The notes under the pieces were generated by a model. That model saw only the letters and a list, made by a program, of their open reading frames with translations, did not search any database and had not been told where the DNA came from. The position numbers and the translations under genes were made by a program. Shown here one piece after another: positions 55,301 through 64,000 of a stretch of DNA of 64,000 nucleotides (position 1 is the first letter of the stretch; every line of letters begins with the position of its first letter). The stretch comes from Pseudomonadaceae bacterium (lineage in GTDB: Bacteria > Pseudomonadota > Gammaproteobacteria > Pseudomonadales > Pseudomonadaceae): assembly GCA_019745275.1 (NCBI GenBank), contig JAIETJ010000037.1:30618-94617 (forward strand), written 5' to 3'.

Positions 55301-55894
55301 TTACAAAACGCCCTTGGTCGACGGCATTTGCCCGGCCATGCGCGGGTCCAGCTCACTGGCCATACGCAGGGCACGGCCGAAAGCCTTGAACACGGTTTCG
55401 ATCTGATGGTGAGTGTTGGTGCCACGCAGGTTGTCGATGTGCAGAGAAACCAAGGCGTGATTGACGAAGCCTTGGAAGAACTCTTGAAACAGATCCACAT
55501 CGAAGCCGCCAACTACCGCGCGGGTAAAAGGCACGTGCATTTGCAGGCCCGGACGCCCGGAGAAGTCGATGACCACCCGCGACAGCGCTTCGTCCAACGG
55601 CACATAGGAATGGCCGTAACGAACCAAGCCTTTCTTATCGCCGACCGCCTTAGCAAAGGCCTGACCGAGGGTAATGCCGACGTCTTCGACGGTGTGGTGA
55701 TCGTCGATTTCGAGGTCGCCTTTACACTCGATATCCAGATCGAACAGCCCGTGACGGGCGATTTGGTCAAGCATGTGCTCAAGGAAAGGCACACCAATAG
55801 CAAAGCGCGCCTTGCCGGTGCCATCCAAATTGATCGAGACCTTAACTTGGGTCTCTAGCGTGTTGCGCTCGACGCATGCGGTACGTTCGGCCAT
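55301..55894 (-). CDS. hisB: Imidazoleglycerol-phosphate dehydratase
   Basis: Monofunctional IGP dehydratase (197 residues, no phosphatase domain), manganese-dependent 24-mer. The metal-binding repeats [15 protein letters not shown] and [30 protein letters not shown] are present, as is [20 protein letters not shown] 55894 begins [21 protein letters not shown]; the frame extends nine codons further upstream. A -10 TATAAT lies at about 55931-55936 on the minus strand. Confidence 0.97.
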   Translation of the reverse strand: MAERTACVERNTLETQVKVSINLDGTGKARFAIGVPFLEHMLDQIARHGLFDLDIECKGDLEIDDHHTVEDVGITLGQAFAKAVGDKKGLVRYGHSYVPLDEALSRVVIDFSGRPGLQMHVPFTRAVVGGFDVDLFQEFFQGFVNHALVSLHIDNLRGTNTHHQIETVFKAFGRALRMASELDPRMAGQMPSTKGVL

Positions 55895-56211
55895 CACCAG
55901 CTCCAGAATTAGCTTGCGCAAAAGGCGGCCATTATAGGCGGGCTAGGCCTTTGCCGGCTACCAGCGCGGGCCGAGCGGGTTAAGCGCGCAGACTAGCGCC
56001 AGCTTACGCAGCGCCAACCTCAACCAACCCGACCAAGCAAACGCAATCCGCACACAACCCACGCGTCCGCGACAGGGAACCGCCGGCCAACTTCGCCCTC
56101 CAAGCTGCGCAGGCATCCAGCCTCGGCGCCGCGCCAACTGTGGCAAACGGCACGGTATACTCGCGGCAATATGGCTATTTCACCTATTTGCTCTCACTAA
56201 AGGACTGGTTC
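55895..56211. promoter_or_regulatory. Divergent promoter region hisB / asmA
   Basis: This 317-base gap holds no gene I can support. On the minus strand a perfect TATAAT (55931-55936) precedes hisB but no good -35 is visible. On the plus strand TATACT (56156-56161) precedes asmA, also with a poor -35. AAAGGA lies 10 bases before the asmA ATG. The rest is C-rich and without dyads that I can name. Confidence 0.45.
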
Positions 56212-58422
56212 ATGAAAGCGCTCGGCAAACTCGCGGGTCTGATTGTTCTCGGCTTACTGCTGACCCTAGTGGCACTGGGCTTTGCCCTGACGCAGTTGTT
56301 CGACCCCAACGACTACAAAGACGAAATCCGCCAAATTGCCCGCGACAAGGCCAATCTTGAGCTGACCATCAACGGCGATATCGGCTGGAGCCTATTCCCG
56401 TGGCTGGGCTTAGAGCTTACTGACACCACCTTGGCCAGCGCCGCCAGCCCCACCCAGCCGTTTGCCGACCTGCGTCTGCTCGGCCTGTCGGTGCGTGTGC
56501 TGCCATTGCTGCGCCGCGAAGTGCAGATGAGCGACATCCGTATCGACGGCCTCAATTTGAGCCTTGAACGCGATGCCCAAGGCCACGGTAACTGGCAAGA
56601 CATCGGCCACCCGGCCAAGCCCACAGCGAGCACGCCAAGCAGCACCGCAACAGCCGAGACCAGCGCTGTCACGCCGCCCGCTACCAGCAAACAACCGCTG
56701 CGCTTGGACATCGACAGCCTCAGCCTGACTAACTCGCGCATCGCCTATCACGATGCAAAAAGCGGTCAACAATACAGCGCCGAAAATATCCAGCTGAGCA
56801 GCGGTGCGATTCGCGAAGGCGCCAGCATCCCGCTGCAATTGACTGCCTTGCTGTCCAGCAACCAACCGGCGCTGCATGCGCGCACTGAACTGCAAGGCCA
56901 ACTGCGCTTTGACCGCGCCCTGCAGCGTTACCAATTTGAAGACCTCAAACTGTCTGGCGAACTCACTGGCGAGCCGTTACAAGGCAAGAGCCTGACCTTC
57001 GCCACCCAGGGCCAGCTATTGCTCGACCAAGTGGCACAGGTGGCCGAATGGCGCGGCATCAAACTATCCCTGAACCAACTGCGCGGCCTTGGCGAACTGA
57101 AAATTCGCAACCTCAATACCCAGCCAGAGCTAGAAGGCGCTCTGTCGATTGCCACACTGAATCTGCGCGAATTTCTGCCCGGCATCGGCCAGAGCTTACC
57201 GGCCATCAGCGACGCGAGCGCGCTGAGCCAATTCGAGCTGGTCAGCCGCCTGCAAGGCACCGCCAGCAGCCTGACCTTGAACGAGCTGAAACTGAAGTTG
57301 GATGACAGCCATTTCACCGGCAGCCTCGCCATCAGCGACTTCGCCACACAAGCCTTGCGCCTGCAACTCAAAGGCGACCGCCTCAACCTCGACCGTTACT
57401 TACCTGCTGCCAGCAGCGAGACGGCCAGCGCCCGCCAAGCCGAAGTCAAAACCGCGCTGGCTGCCGCCGGGCAAGCCGGCACTACCGATCTGCCACGCGC
57501 ACCCACCGAGCAAGCATGGAGCGAGGCTAAGTTGCTGCCGATTGAGCGCCTGCGCAACCTCGATGTACAGCTGGGCCTGAGCCTTGAGCAGCTAACGCTG
57601 CAACAGCTGCCGCTGGAGCAACTCAAGCTCAATGCCAGCGGCAAAAACGGCGCGCTCAAGCTCAGCGAACTGCGCGGCCAACTGTATGGCGGCAGCTTTA
57701 ACAGCAGCGCCAGTCTCGACGTGCAACCCGCCAGCCCGCTAGTCACTGCGCAGCTGCAGCTCAAGCACATCGCCGCCGAGCAACTGCTCAAAGGCCTCGG
57801 GCAAAAACCCAGCCTGAGCGGCGCGCTCGACCTCAACGCCGACCTGCGCAGCAACGGCAATAGCCAAAAAGCCTGGATCGACAGCCTCACTGGCGACGCC
57901 AGCTTTACCCTCCGCGACGGTGTGTTGTTTGACGCCAATCTCGAACAGCAACTCTGCCAAGGCATCGCCACCCTCAACCGGAAAACCCTCAGCGGCCCAG
58001 CGCACGGCCAAGACACGCCCTTCGCCTCGCTCGGCGGCAACCTCGCGATCATTAACGGAGTGGCCAGCAACCCCGACCTAAAGGTGCGCATCCAAGGCCT
58101 AAGCGTCAACGGTAACGGCAGCCTCGACCTGCGCGTACTGGCCATGGACTACCGTATCGGCATCATCATCGAAGGTGACAAGAGCGCCATGCCCGACCCC
58201 GCCTGCCAGATCAACAAGCACTACATAGGCCTCGAATGGCCACTGCTCTGCCGTGGCCCACTGGAGCTCGGCGCCAAAGCCTGTCGAGTGGATAAAGACG
58301 GCTTAGGCAAAATTGCCGGCAAACTAGCCACCGACAAACTCGGCGATAAAATCGAAGAAAAACTCGGCGACAAAGTCAGCCCCGAACTGAAAGACGCGCT
58401 CAAAGGCTTGTTCAACCGATGA
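56212..58422 (+). CDS. asmA: AsmA family envelope protein
   Basis: Inner-membrane-anchored, mostly periplasmic protein of 736 residues. One N-terminal membrane helix (about 8-28, [18 protein letters not shown]) is followed by the AsmA-type [40 protein letters not shown] and long beta-rich repeats; the C-terminal segment contains [21 protein letters not shown] and [18 protein letters not shown]. AsmA-like proteins form lipid-transfer-like grooves between the membranes. ATG 56212 is chosen; the frame opens 24 codons earlier. The stop overlaps the mutY start by 4 bases, as in Pseudomonas. Confidence 0.93.
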   Translation: MKALGKLAGLIVLGLLLTLVALGFALTQLFDPNDYKDEIRQIARDKANLELTINGDIGWSLFPWLGLELTDTTLASAASPTQPFADLRLLGLSVRVLPLLRREVQMSDIRIDGLNLSLERDAQGHGNWQDIGHPAKPTASTPSSTATAETSAVTPPATSKQPLRLDIDSLSLTNSRIAYHDAKSGQQYSAENIQLSSGAIREGASIPLQLTALLSSNQPALHARTELQGQLRFDRALQRYQFEDLKLSGELTGEPLQGKSLTFATQGQLLLDQVAQVAEWRGIKLSLNQLRGLGELKIRNLNTQPELEGALSIATLNLREFLPGIGQSLPAISDASALSQFELVSRLQGTASSLTLNELKLKLDDSHFTGSLAISDFATQALRLQLKGDRLNLDRYLPAASSETASARQAEVKTALAAAGQAGTTDLPRAPTEQAWSEAKLLPIERLRNLDVQLGLSLEQLTLQQLPLEQLKLNASGKNGALKLSELRGQLYGGSFNSSASLDVQPASPLVTAQLQLKHIAAEQLLKGLGQKPSLSGALDLNADLRSNGNSQKAWIDSLTGDASFTLRDGVLFDANLEQQLCQGIATLNRKTLSGPAHGQDTPFASLGGNLAIINGVASNPDLKVRIQGLSVNGNGSLDLRVLAMDYRIGIIIEGDKSAMPDPACQINKHYIGLEWPLLCRGPLELGAKACRVDKDGLGKIAGKLATDKLGDKIEEKLGDKVSPELKDALKGLFNR

Positions 58423-59501
58423 GCCCTGAACAGTTCGGCGCGGCCGTACTCAACTGGTACGACCAGCACGGCCGCAAAGACCTGCCCTGGCAACAGGGCA
58501 TCAACCCATACCGGGTTTGGGTCTCGGAAATCATGCTGCAGCAGACCCAAGTCAGCACCGTGCTCGGCTACTTCGAGCGCTTTATGGCCGCCCTGCCGAA
58601 CGTGCAGGTGCTGGCCGCCGCGCCCAGCGATGAAGTGCTGCACCTGTGGACCGGACTGGGTTACTACACCCGCGCACGCAACCTGCAAAAAACCGCGCAA
58701 ATCGTAGTGGCCGAACACGCCGGGCAATTCCCCGCATCGGTCGAGCAATTAATCGAACTACCCGGCATCGGCCGCTCCACCGCTGGCGCCATCGCCAGCC
58801 TGAGCATGGGCCTGCGCGCACCGATATTAGATGGCAACGTCAAACGCGTACTGGCCCGCTACGCTGCTTTTGAGGGTTATCCGGGCGAGCCGAAAGTTGC
58901 CGCGCAACTCTGGGCACTGGCTGAACAACTGACCCCCAGAGCACGGGTGGATAACTACACCCAAGCAATGATGGATCTTGGCGCGACCCTCTGCACCCGC
59001 AGCAAACCGAGCTGCCTGCGGTGCCCGCTGCAAAGCGGCTGCAAAGCGCACATGCTCGGCCTGCAAACACGTTACCCAATCCCCAAGCCGCGCAAAGAAC
59101 TGCCGCAAAAGCACTGCTTAATGCCGCTATTAACCAACCGCGACGGCGCGATTTTGCTCTATCGCCGCCCACCCAGCGGCCTCTGGGGCGGCCTCTGGAG
59201 CCTGCCCGAATTGCACAGCAGCGAGCAGCTCGGCGCCTTCGCCCAACAACACGGGCTGAACCTCGGCCAGCAGCACGCCATGGCGCCGCTTAAACACACA
59301 TTCAGCCACTTCCAACTGACCATCGAGCCACAACTGGTGCGCGTCGAACACGCGGTAAGCGCCGTGGCCGAGGGCGACTGGCTCTGGTATAACCTCGCCA
59401 ACCCACCGCGCCTCGGCCTAGCCGCGCCGGTCAAAAAACTACTGAAACGCGCCGCCGAGCACCTCTCGGCAGGCCAACTGAACACCGGAGAATTGCCATG
59501 A
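58419..59501 (+). CDS. mutY: A/G-specific adenine glycosylase
   Basis: Base-excision enzyme that removes adenine opposite 8-oxoguanine. The 360 residues have the catalytic Glu in [15 protein letters not shown] (about 37), the helix-hairpin-helix [19 protein letters not shown], Asp in [12 protein letters not shown] (about 138), the [4Fe-4S] motif C-x6-C-x2-C-x5-C ([17 protein letters not shown]) and a C-terminal Nudix-like 8-oxoG-recognition domain (about 225-345, [13 protein letters not shown]). It overlaps asmA and yggX by 4 bases each. Confidence 0.97.
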   Translation: MSPEQFGAAVLNWYDQHGRKDLPWQQGINPYRVWVSEIMLQQTQVSTVLGYFERFMAALPNVQVLAAAPSDEVLHLWTGLGYYTRARNLQKTAQIVVAEHAGQFPASVEQLIELPGIGRSTAGAIASLSMGLRAPILDGNVKRVLARYAAFEGYPGEPKVAAQLWALAEQLTPRARVDNYTQAMMDLGATLCTRSKPSCLRCPLQSGCKAHMLGLQTRYPIPKPRKELPQKHCLMPLLTNRDGAILLYRRPPSGLWGGLWSLPELHSSEQLGAFAQQHGLNLGQQHAMAPLKHTFSHFQLTIEPQLVRVEHAVSAVAEGDWLWYNLANPPRLGLAAPVKKLLKRAAEHLSAGQLNTGELP

Positions 59502-59770
59502 GCCGCACCGTTAACTGCCGCAAACACAAACAAGAACTGCCGGGCCTTGAGCGCCCACCCTATCCCGGCGCCAAAGGCGAAGACATCTTCCAAAATGTCT
59601 CCAAGCAAGCCTGGGACGAATGGCAAAAGCACCAAACCATGCTGATCAACGAACGCCGCCTGAACATGATGAATGCCGAAGACCGCAAATTCCTGCAAAC
59701 CGAGATGGACAAGTACCTGTCCGGCGAAGAGTACGCCCAAGCCGACGGCTACGTGCCCCCCAGCGCCTAA
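59498..59770 (+). CDS. yggX: Fe(II)-trafficking protein YggX
   Basis: A 90-residue YggX protein that helps protect and repair iron-sulfur proteins under oxidative stress. It begins [24 protein letters not shown] with the conserved Cys7, and contains [38 protein letters not shown]. It is the last gene of asmA-mutY-yggX, with ATGA overlap. The link with mutY, itself an iron-sulfur enzyme, fits a DNA-oxidation repair unit. Confidence 0.97.
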   Translation: MSRTVNCRKHKQELPGLERPPYPGAKGEDIFQNVSKQAWDEWQKHQTMLINERRLNMMNAEDRKFLQTEMDKYLSGEEYAQADGYVPPSA

Positions 59771-59821
59771 GGCAAAAAATGCGTAAGCGGCGGTAATCGC
59801 TAAGTATTTTTCAATAAACGT

Positions 59822-59850
59822 TTGACAGGCACCCGTAAAAACAGTCTAAT
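59822..59850 (+). promoter_or_regulatory. Sigma70 promoter of tRNA-Phe
   Basis: TTGACA (59822-59827), 17 bases, TCTAAT (59845-59850): a perfect -35, ideal spacing and a near-consensus -10. The start site is expected about 4 bases before the mature tRNA. This is the strongest sigma70 promoter seen in the window. Confidence 0.9.
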
Positions 59851-59860
59851 GCGCCCCGTT

Positions 59861-59936
59861 GCCCGGATAGCTCAGTCGGTAGAGCAGGGGATTGAAAATC
59901 CCCGTGTCGGCGGTTCGATTCCGTCTCCGGGCACCA
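59861..59936 (+). tRNA. tRNA-Phe (anticodon GAA)
   Basis: A 76-base tRNA with CCA encoded. Acceptor GCCCGGA pairs with TCCGGGC. The D-arm contains AGCTCAGTCGGTAGAGC, the anticodon stem GGGGA/TCCCC surrounds TTGAAAA with GAA at 59894-59896, and the T-arm contains GGTTCGATTCC. It is transcribed from its own sigma70 promoter. Confidence 0.98.
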
Positions 59937-59947
59937 CAAATACCGAG

Positions 59948-59984
59948 AAACCCCAAGCGAAGTTACATTCCTTGGGGTTTTTTC
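59948..59984 (+). terminator. Rho-independent terminator of tRNA-Phe
   Basis: AAACCCCAAG and CTTGGGGTTT pair around a 13-base loop, followed by further T's, 12 bases after the tRNA. Only a single tRNA gene lies between promoter and terminator. Confidence 0.93.
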
Positions 59985-60152
59985 TTGGCTGCGATTTAAC
60001 CTGCCAACCCTGTTTTTCCAGCCCACGCAAGCGGCGACAGCTCGTACAGATGGCTAAAACCAGCCGACCAGCGCGCATGGAAGACTGGCATTTGCACTGC
60101 AATACTCAAGCGAGCAGGCGACGCACAGTTGCGCCGGCGCAGGGAGTTTGCA

Positions 60153-62117
<1,965 letters not shown>

Positions 62118-62163
62118 CCACCCCGCACCGGAGCCGCGCAGGCCTTACGGATAAGGCTCGGAT

Positions 62164-62199
62164 GTAGGGCGGATTCAGGAGCGTAGCGAGCAATCCGCC
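62164..62199. repeat. REP-like hairpin between HD-GYP and M48 genes
   Basis: GTAGGGCGGATT pairs with AATCCGCC across a GCGTAGCGAGC-containing loop, of the same GTAGGGYGG type as the others. The rest of the 214-base convergent gap contains a related but degraded stretch (to about 62250) and nothing else that I recognise. Confidence 0.75.
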
Positions 62200-62331
62200 A
62201 TGTGCTGCACAGTGAATATCCCGCGTGCTACGCAGCGAACAATCCGTCACCTCACACAGTCTGATTGGCTGCGTACCACTCAATGGCGTACTGCCTGCGG
62301 CGAGTACGTACATCCATCACCTAGCACCAGC

Positions 62332-63231
62332 TCAAGGCCGACCAGAAATGCTTATCAGGTAACGATCATCCAAGGTCAGTTGACTGCCACGATTACTCAG
62401 CCGGTCGAGATACTCATAGGTTGGCTGCAACTCGGTTAGCCGGTCACCGATATTCGGGTGCACCTTAAGAAAGGTCAGCAGCGTGGCGTCGTCCTGTTTC
62501 ATGCTGGCCAAGCTTTGCAGCACCGTGGCCAAACCGTAGGAGTCGTAGCCGGCGCGTGTGGCAATCACGGCGCCCATGGCATCGGCCTGATACTCATCGC
62601 CCCGATCCAGACCGCGGGTGTACACATTGGTCACCAACTGCTCGAATTTCTCATTGTTCTGCAAATTGCTCGGCGCCGGGCTACTCGACGAAGCTTGGCT
62701 TGCCTGTACCGCGAACAAAGACAGATTAGTTAACAGCCCAGCTCCGGCATGCTGCTGAATCGCCTTGAGGTGATGCTTACTGACCACATGCGCCACCTCA
62801 TGGGCGAGCACCCCAGCCAGCTCCGCCTCGCTGTTCATCTGCGCGAGCATGCCGCTGGTGATAAACACATAACCACCGGGAGCCGCATAGGCGCCAACCA
62901 CGCGGTTATTAAGCACGGCAAAATGCCAGTTCAGTTCGGGGCGTTCGCTGTTTTGCGCGACCCACATACCCACCGAATTCACATAAGCCTGCACCGCCGG
63001 ATCATCCAGCAGCGGCGCTTGCGCCAGCAGCAAGCTGGCGGTGTTAGCACCAATAACTAACTCCTCGTCTTCACTCTTGGCGCCCATGTCGGCGATGTTT
63101 TCCCCGGCGCTGACCAGCCGACCAACATCCACACCTTGTATATTCAAGCCTTTGAGGCTGTCCATGCCTTTACAGGCGACCAGCAGTAGAGGCAGCAGCA
63201 ACAGTCCAGCCCGCAGCAATGACGTAGACAT
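62332..63231 (-). CDS. M48 family metallopeptidase lipoprotein
   Basis: Predicted periplasmic zinc protease of 299 residues with lipobox (LLLVAC, Cys at about 20), so anchored to a membrane. The zinc motif is HEVAHVVSKHH (HExxH, about 144-148), and the third ligand is the Glu of DEYQADAMGA (about 210). Similar proteins (LoiP/BepA type) degrade misfolded outer-membrane proteins. It lies 15 bases after the SH3-protein stop, so the cyclase, SH3 and M48 genes may be one operon. Confidence 0.9.
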   Translation of the reverse strand: MSTSLLRAGLLLLPLLLVACKGMDSLKGLNIQGVDVGRLVSAGENIADMGAKSEDEELVIGANTASLLLAQAPLLDDPAVQAYVNSVGMWVAQNSERPELNWHFAVLNNRVVGAYAAPGGYVFITSGMLAQMNSEAELAGVLAHEVAHVVSKHHLKAIQQHAGAGLLTNLSLFAVQASQASSSSPAPSNLQNNEKFEQLVTNVYTRGLDRGDEYQADAMGAVIATRAGYDSYGLATVLQSLASMKQDDATLLTFLKVHPNIGDRLTELQPTYEYLDRLSNRGSQLTLDDRYLISISGRP

Positions 63232-63246
63232 GACAATTACTCCGGG

Positions 63247-63756
63247 TTATTTGGCAGCGTCTGGATAGGCAATCGGCTGGCTGCGCAAGCCGCCCGACTG
63301 AGCAAAGGCGCGCGCGCGGCTGGCACTGACCGCATAGCGGTCGAGCGTCTGCAAGGGCGAACTGCTGGCGCCAGCACCGGCCTCTAACTTGTCATCGGTA
63401 ACCCCGCGCACGCCGGTGGCGACGCTGCTGGCCGGCTCCACCGCCGTGCTGCCTTGCAGCAAGTCGGAGACACTCGCGCCTTTAGCGTTACTCGACTTGT
63501 CAAACCGCACTTTTAACAACGCCAACCACCCTTGCTGGCCACTGGCAGTCTGCACCTGATACCAACCACCTTGCCGTTTGTGAATGCGCAGGCGCGTGTC
63601 GGCGGGTAACTCGTGCACGCTGGCCGCAGTGTTACTGGCGCTAGCGCGCAGCGCCGTGGACTCGACCGTAATGGCGCTGCCCAGGTCGGCGTGCGCCAAG
63701 CCACAACTTAGCCAGCCGGCGATTAACAGCGTGAAAGCGCGCATCCCTTTGCTCAT
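63247..63756 (-). CDS. SH3-domain (SH3b-like) periplasmic protein
   Basis: A 169-residue protein with a signal peptide ([14 protein letters not shown]) and an N-terminal bacterial SH3 domain (about 25-90): [42 protein letters not shown]...[10 protein letters not shown]. The C-terminal half is Ser/Ala-rich without a clear domain. Bacterial SH3 domains often bind peptidoglycan. Its ATG overlaps the cyclase stop (ATGA), and GGAGGA precedes it, suggesting coupled translation. Confidence 0.86.
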   Translation of the reverse strand: MSKGMRAFTLLIAGWLSCGLAHADLGSAITVESTALRASASNTAASVHELPADTRLRIHKRQGGWYQVQTASGQQGWLALLKVRFDKSSNAKGASVSDLLQGSTAVEPASSVATGVRGVTDDKLEAGAGASSSPLQTLDRYAVSASRARAFAQSGGLRSQPIAYPDAAK

Positions 63757-64000
63757 GAGGTTTTCCTCCGGGGTTCAAATAAACTCACCGCCTCTGCGCG
63801 GCCCTTTACCTGAAAATCACCATGGGCGATAAACTCAAACTGCTCGCCACAGGCCTGCCGAGTGGCCGCTGACACCAGTAAGCAGGCTCGCCCCTTGGTT
63901 AAGCCTTCGATGCGACTGGCCAAGTTCACCGTGTCGCCAATGGCAGTGTAGTCGTAGCGCTGGCTGGCGCCGACCATCCCGACGACTGCACTGCCGGTGT
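63753..64000 (-). CDS. Class III adenylate/guanylate cyclase (partial, N-terminal part outside window)
   Basis: Only the C-terminal 82 residues are visible. They carry the class III cyclase signature [36 protein letters not shown], with the conserved Asn-x3-Arg pair of the transition-state site (NLASR), and [22 protein letters not shown] at the end. The catalytic metal aspartates lie upstream, beyond base 64000. Whether it makes cAMP or cGMP is not visible. It overlaps the SH3 gene by 4 bases. Confidence 0.88.
   Translation of the reverse strand, partial: TGSAVVGMVGASQRYDYTAIGDTVNLASRIEGLTKGRACLLVSAATRQACGEQFEFIAHGDFQVKGRAEAVSLFEPRRKTS

Noticed and set aside
59861-59936. tRNA-Phe as an integration site with a prophage or island
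   Set aside because: No integrase, no 3' tRNA duplication and only housekeeping genes follow within the window.

Overview
The window reads as chromosome of a gammaproteobacterium of the Pseudomonas group. Several gene strings follow the order I know from Pseudomonas aeruginosa: dtd-pip; a lipocalin, fbp and the autotransporter esterase estA; the DUF3999/DUF2339 pair; typA-thiI-glnA; DUF4124 genes followed by ntrB-ntrC; trmL-secB-grxC-rhodanese-gpmI-envC-ctpA; hisB-hisH-hisA-hisF; and asmA-mutY-yggX with tRNA-Phe. Assignment is from protein motifs and gene order only; no search was run.

Layout. 1-2.4 kb: a polar amino-acid ABC transporter (ATPase cut by the window edge). 2.6-16.1 kb: dtd, pip, small lipoproteins, lipocalin, fbp, estA, a membrane diguanylate cyclase, DUF3999/DUF2339 and a YkgJ-type cysteine-cluster protein. 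16.1-21.5 kb: a phosphoethanolamine transferase, typA and thiI. 21.5-27.8 kb: nitrogen control, with glnA, three DUF4124 secreted proteins and ntrBC. Both glnA and ntrB are preceded by a -24/-12 (sigma54) promoter and NtrC-type GCACC-N5-GGTGC sites. 27.8-45.4 kb: a MSHA-type type IV pilus locus of 17 genes on one strand (mshI, I2, J, K, L, M, N, E, G, F, B, A, C, D, O, P, Q), placed between ntrC and trmL, which are close neighbours in P. aeruginosa. 45.6-51.9 kb: trmL, secB, grxC, a rhodanese-fold protein, gpmI, envC and ctpA. 52-56 kb: a solute-binding protein and the his genes with a small DUF2164 gene. 56.2-64 kb: asmA, mutY, yggX, tRNA-Phe, a GAF/HD-GYP protein, an M48 metallopeptidase, an SH3 protein and the end of a class III nucleotide cyclase.

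How it works together. The msh locus encodes a nearly self-contained pilus machine: secretin, pilotin-like lipoprotein context, ExeA-like ATPase, extension ATPase with an N-terminal MshEN c-di-GMP-binding domain, platform protein, PilMNOP-like alignment proteins, six prepilin-like proteins and a 1272-residue lectin-domain protein that could be an adhesin. No prepilin peptidase or retraction ATPase is present, so these must come from elsewhere. The window also holds a diguanylate cyclase and an HD-GYP phosphodiesterase, so c-di-GMP control of the pilus is plausible but not shown.

The most unusual features are repeat insertions that have become coding sequence. A 144-bp TTAA-flanked MITE-like element lies in frame at codon 3 of mshK and adds 48 residues before its signal peptide. 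A pair of REP-like hairpins lies in the 5' end of mshO and gives that prepilin a leader of about 52 residues. Similar GTAGGG(T/C)GG-type REP hairpins occur at five other places (27.8, 37.0, 53.5, 62.2 kb and in mshO).
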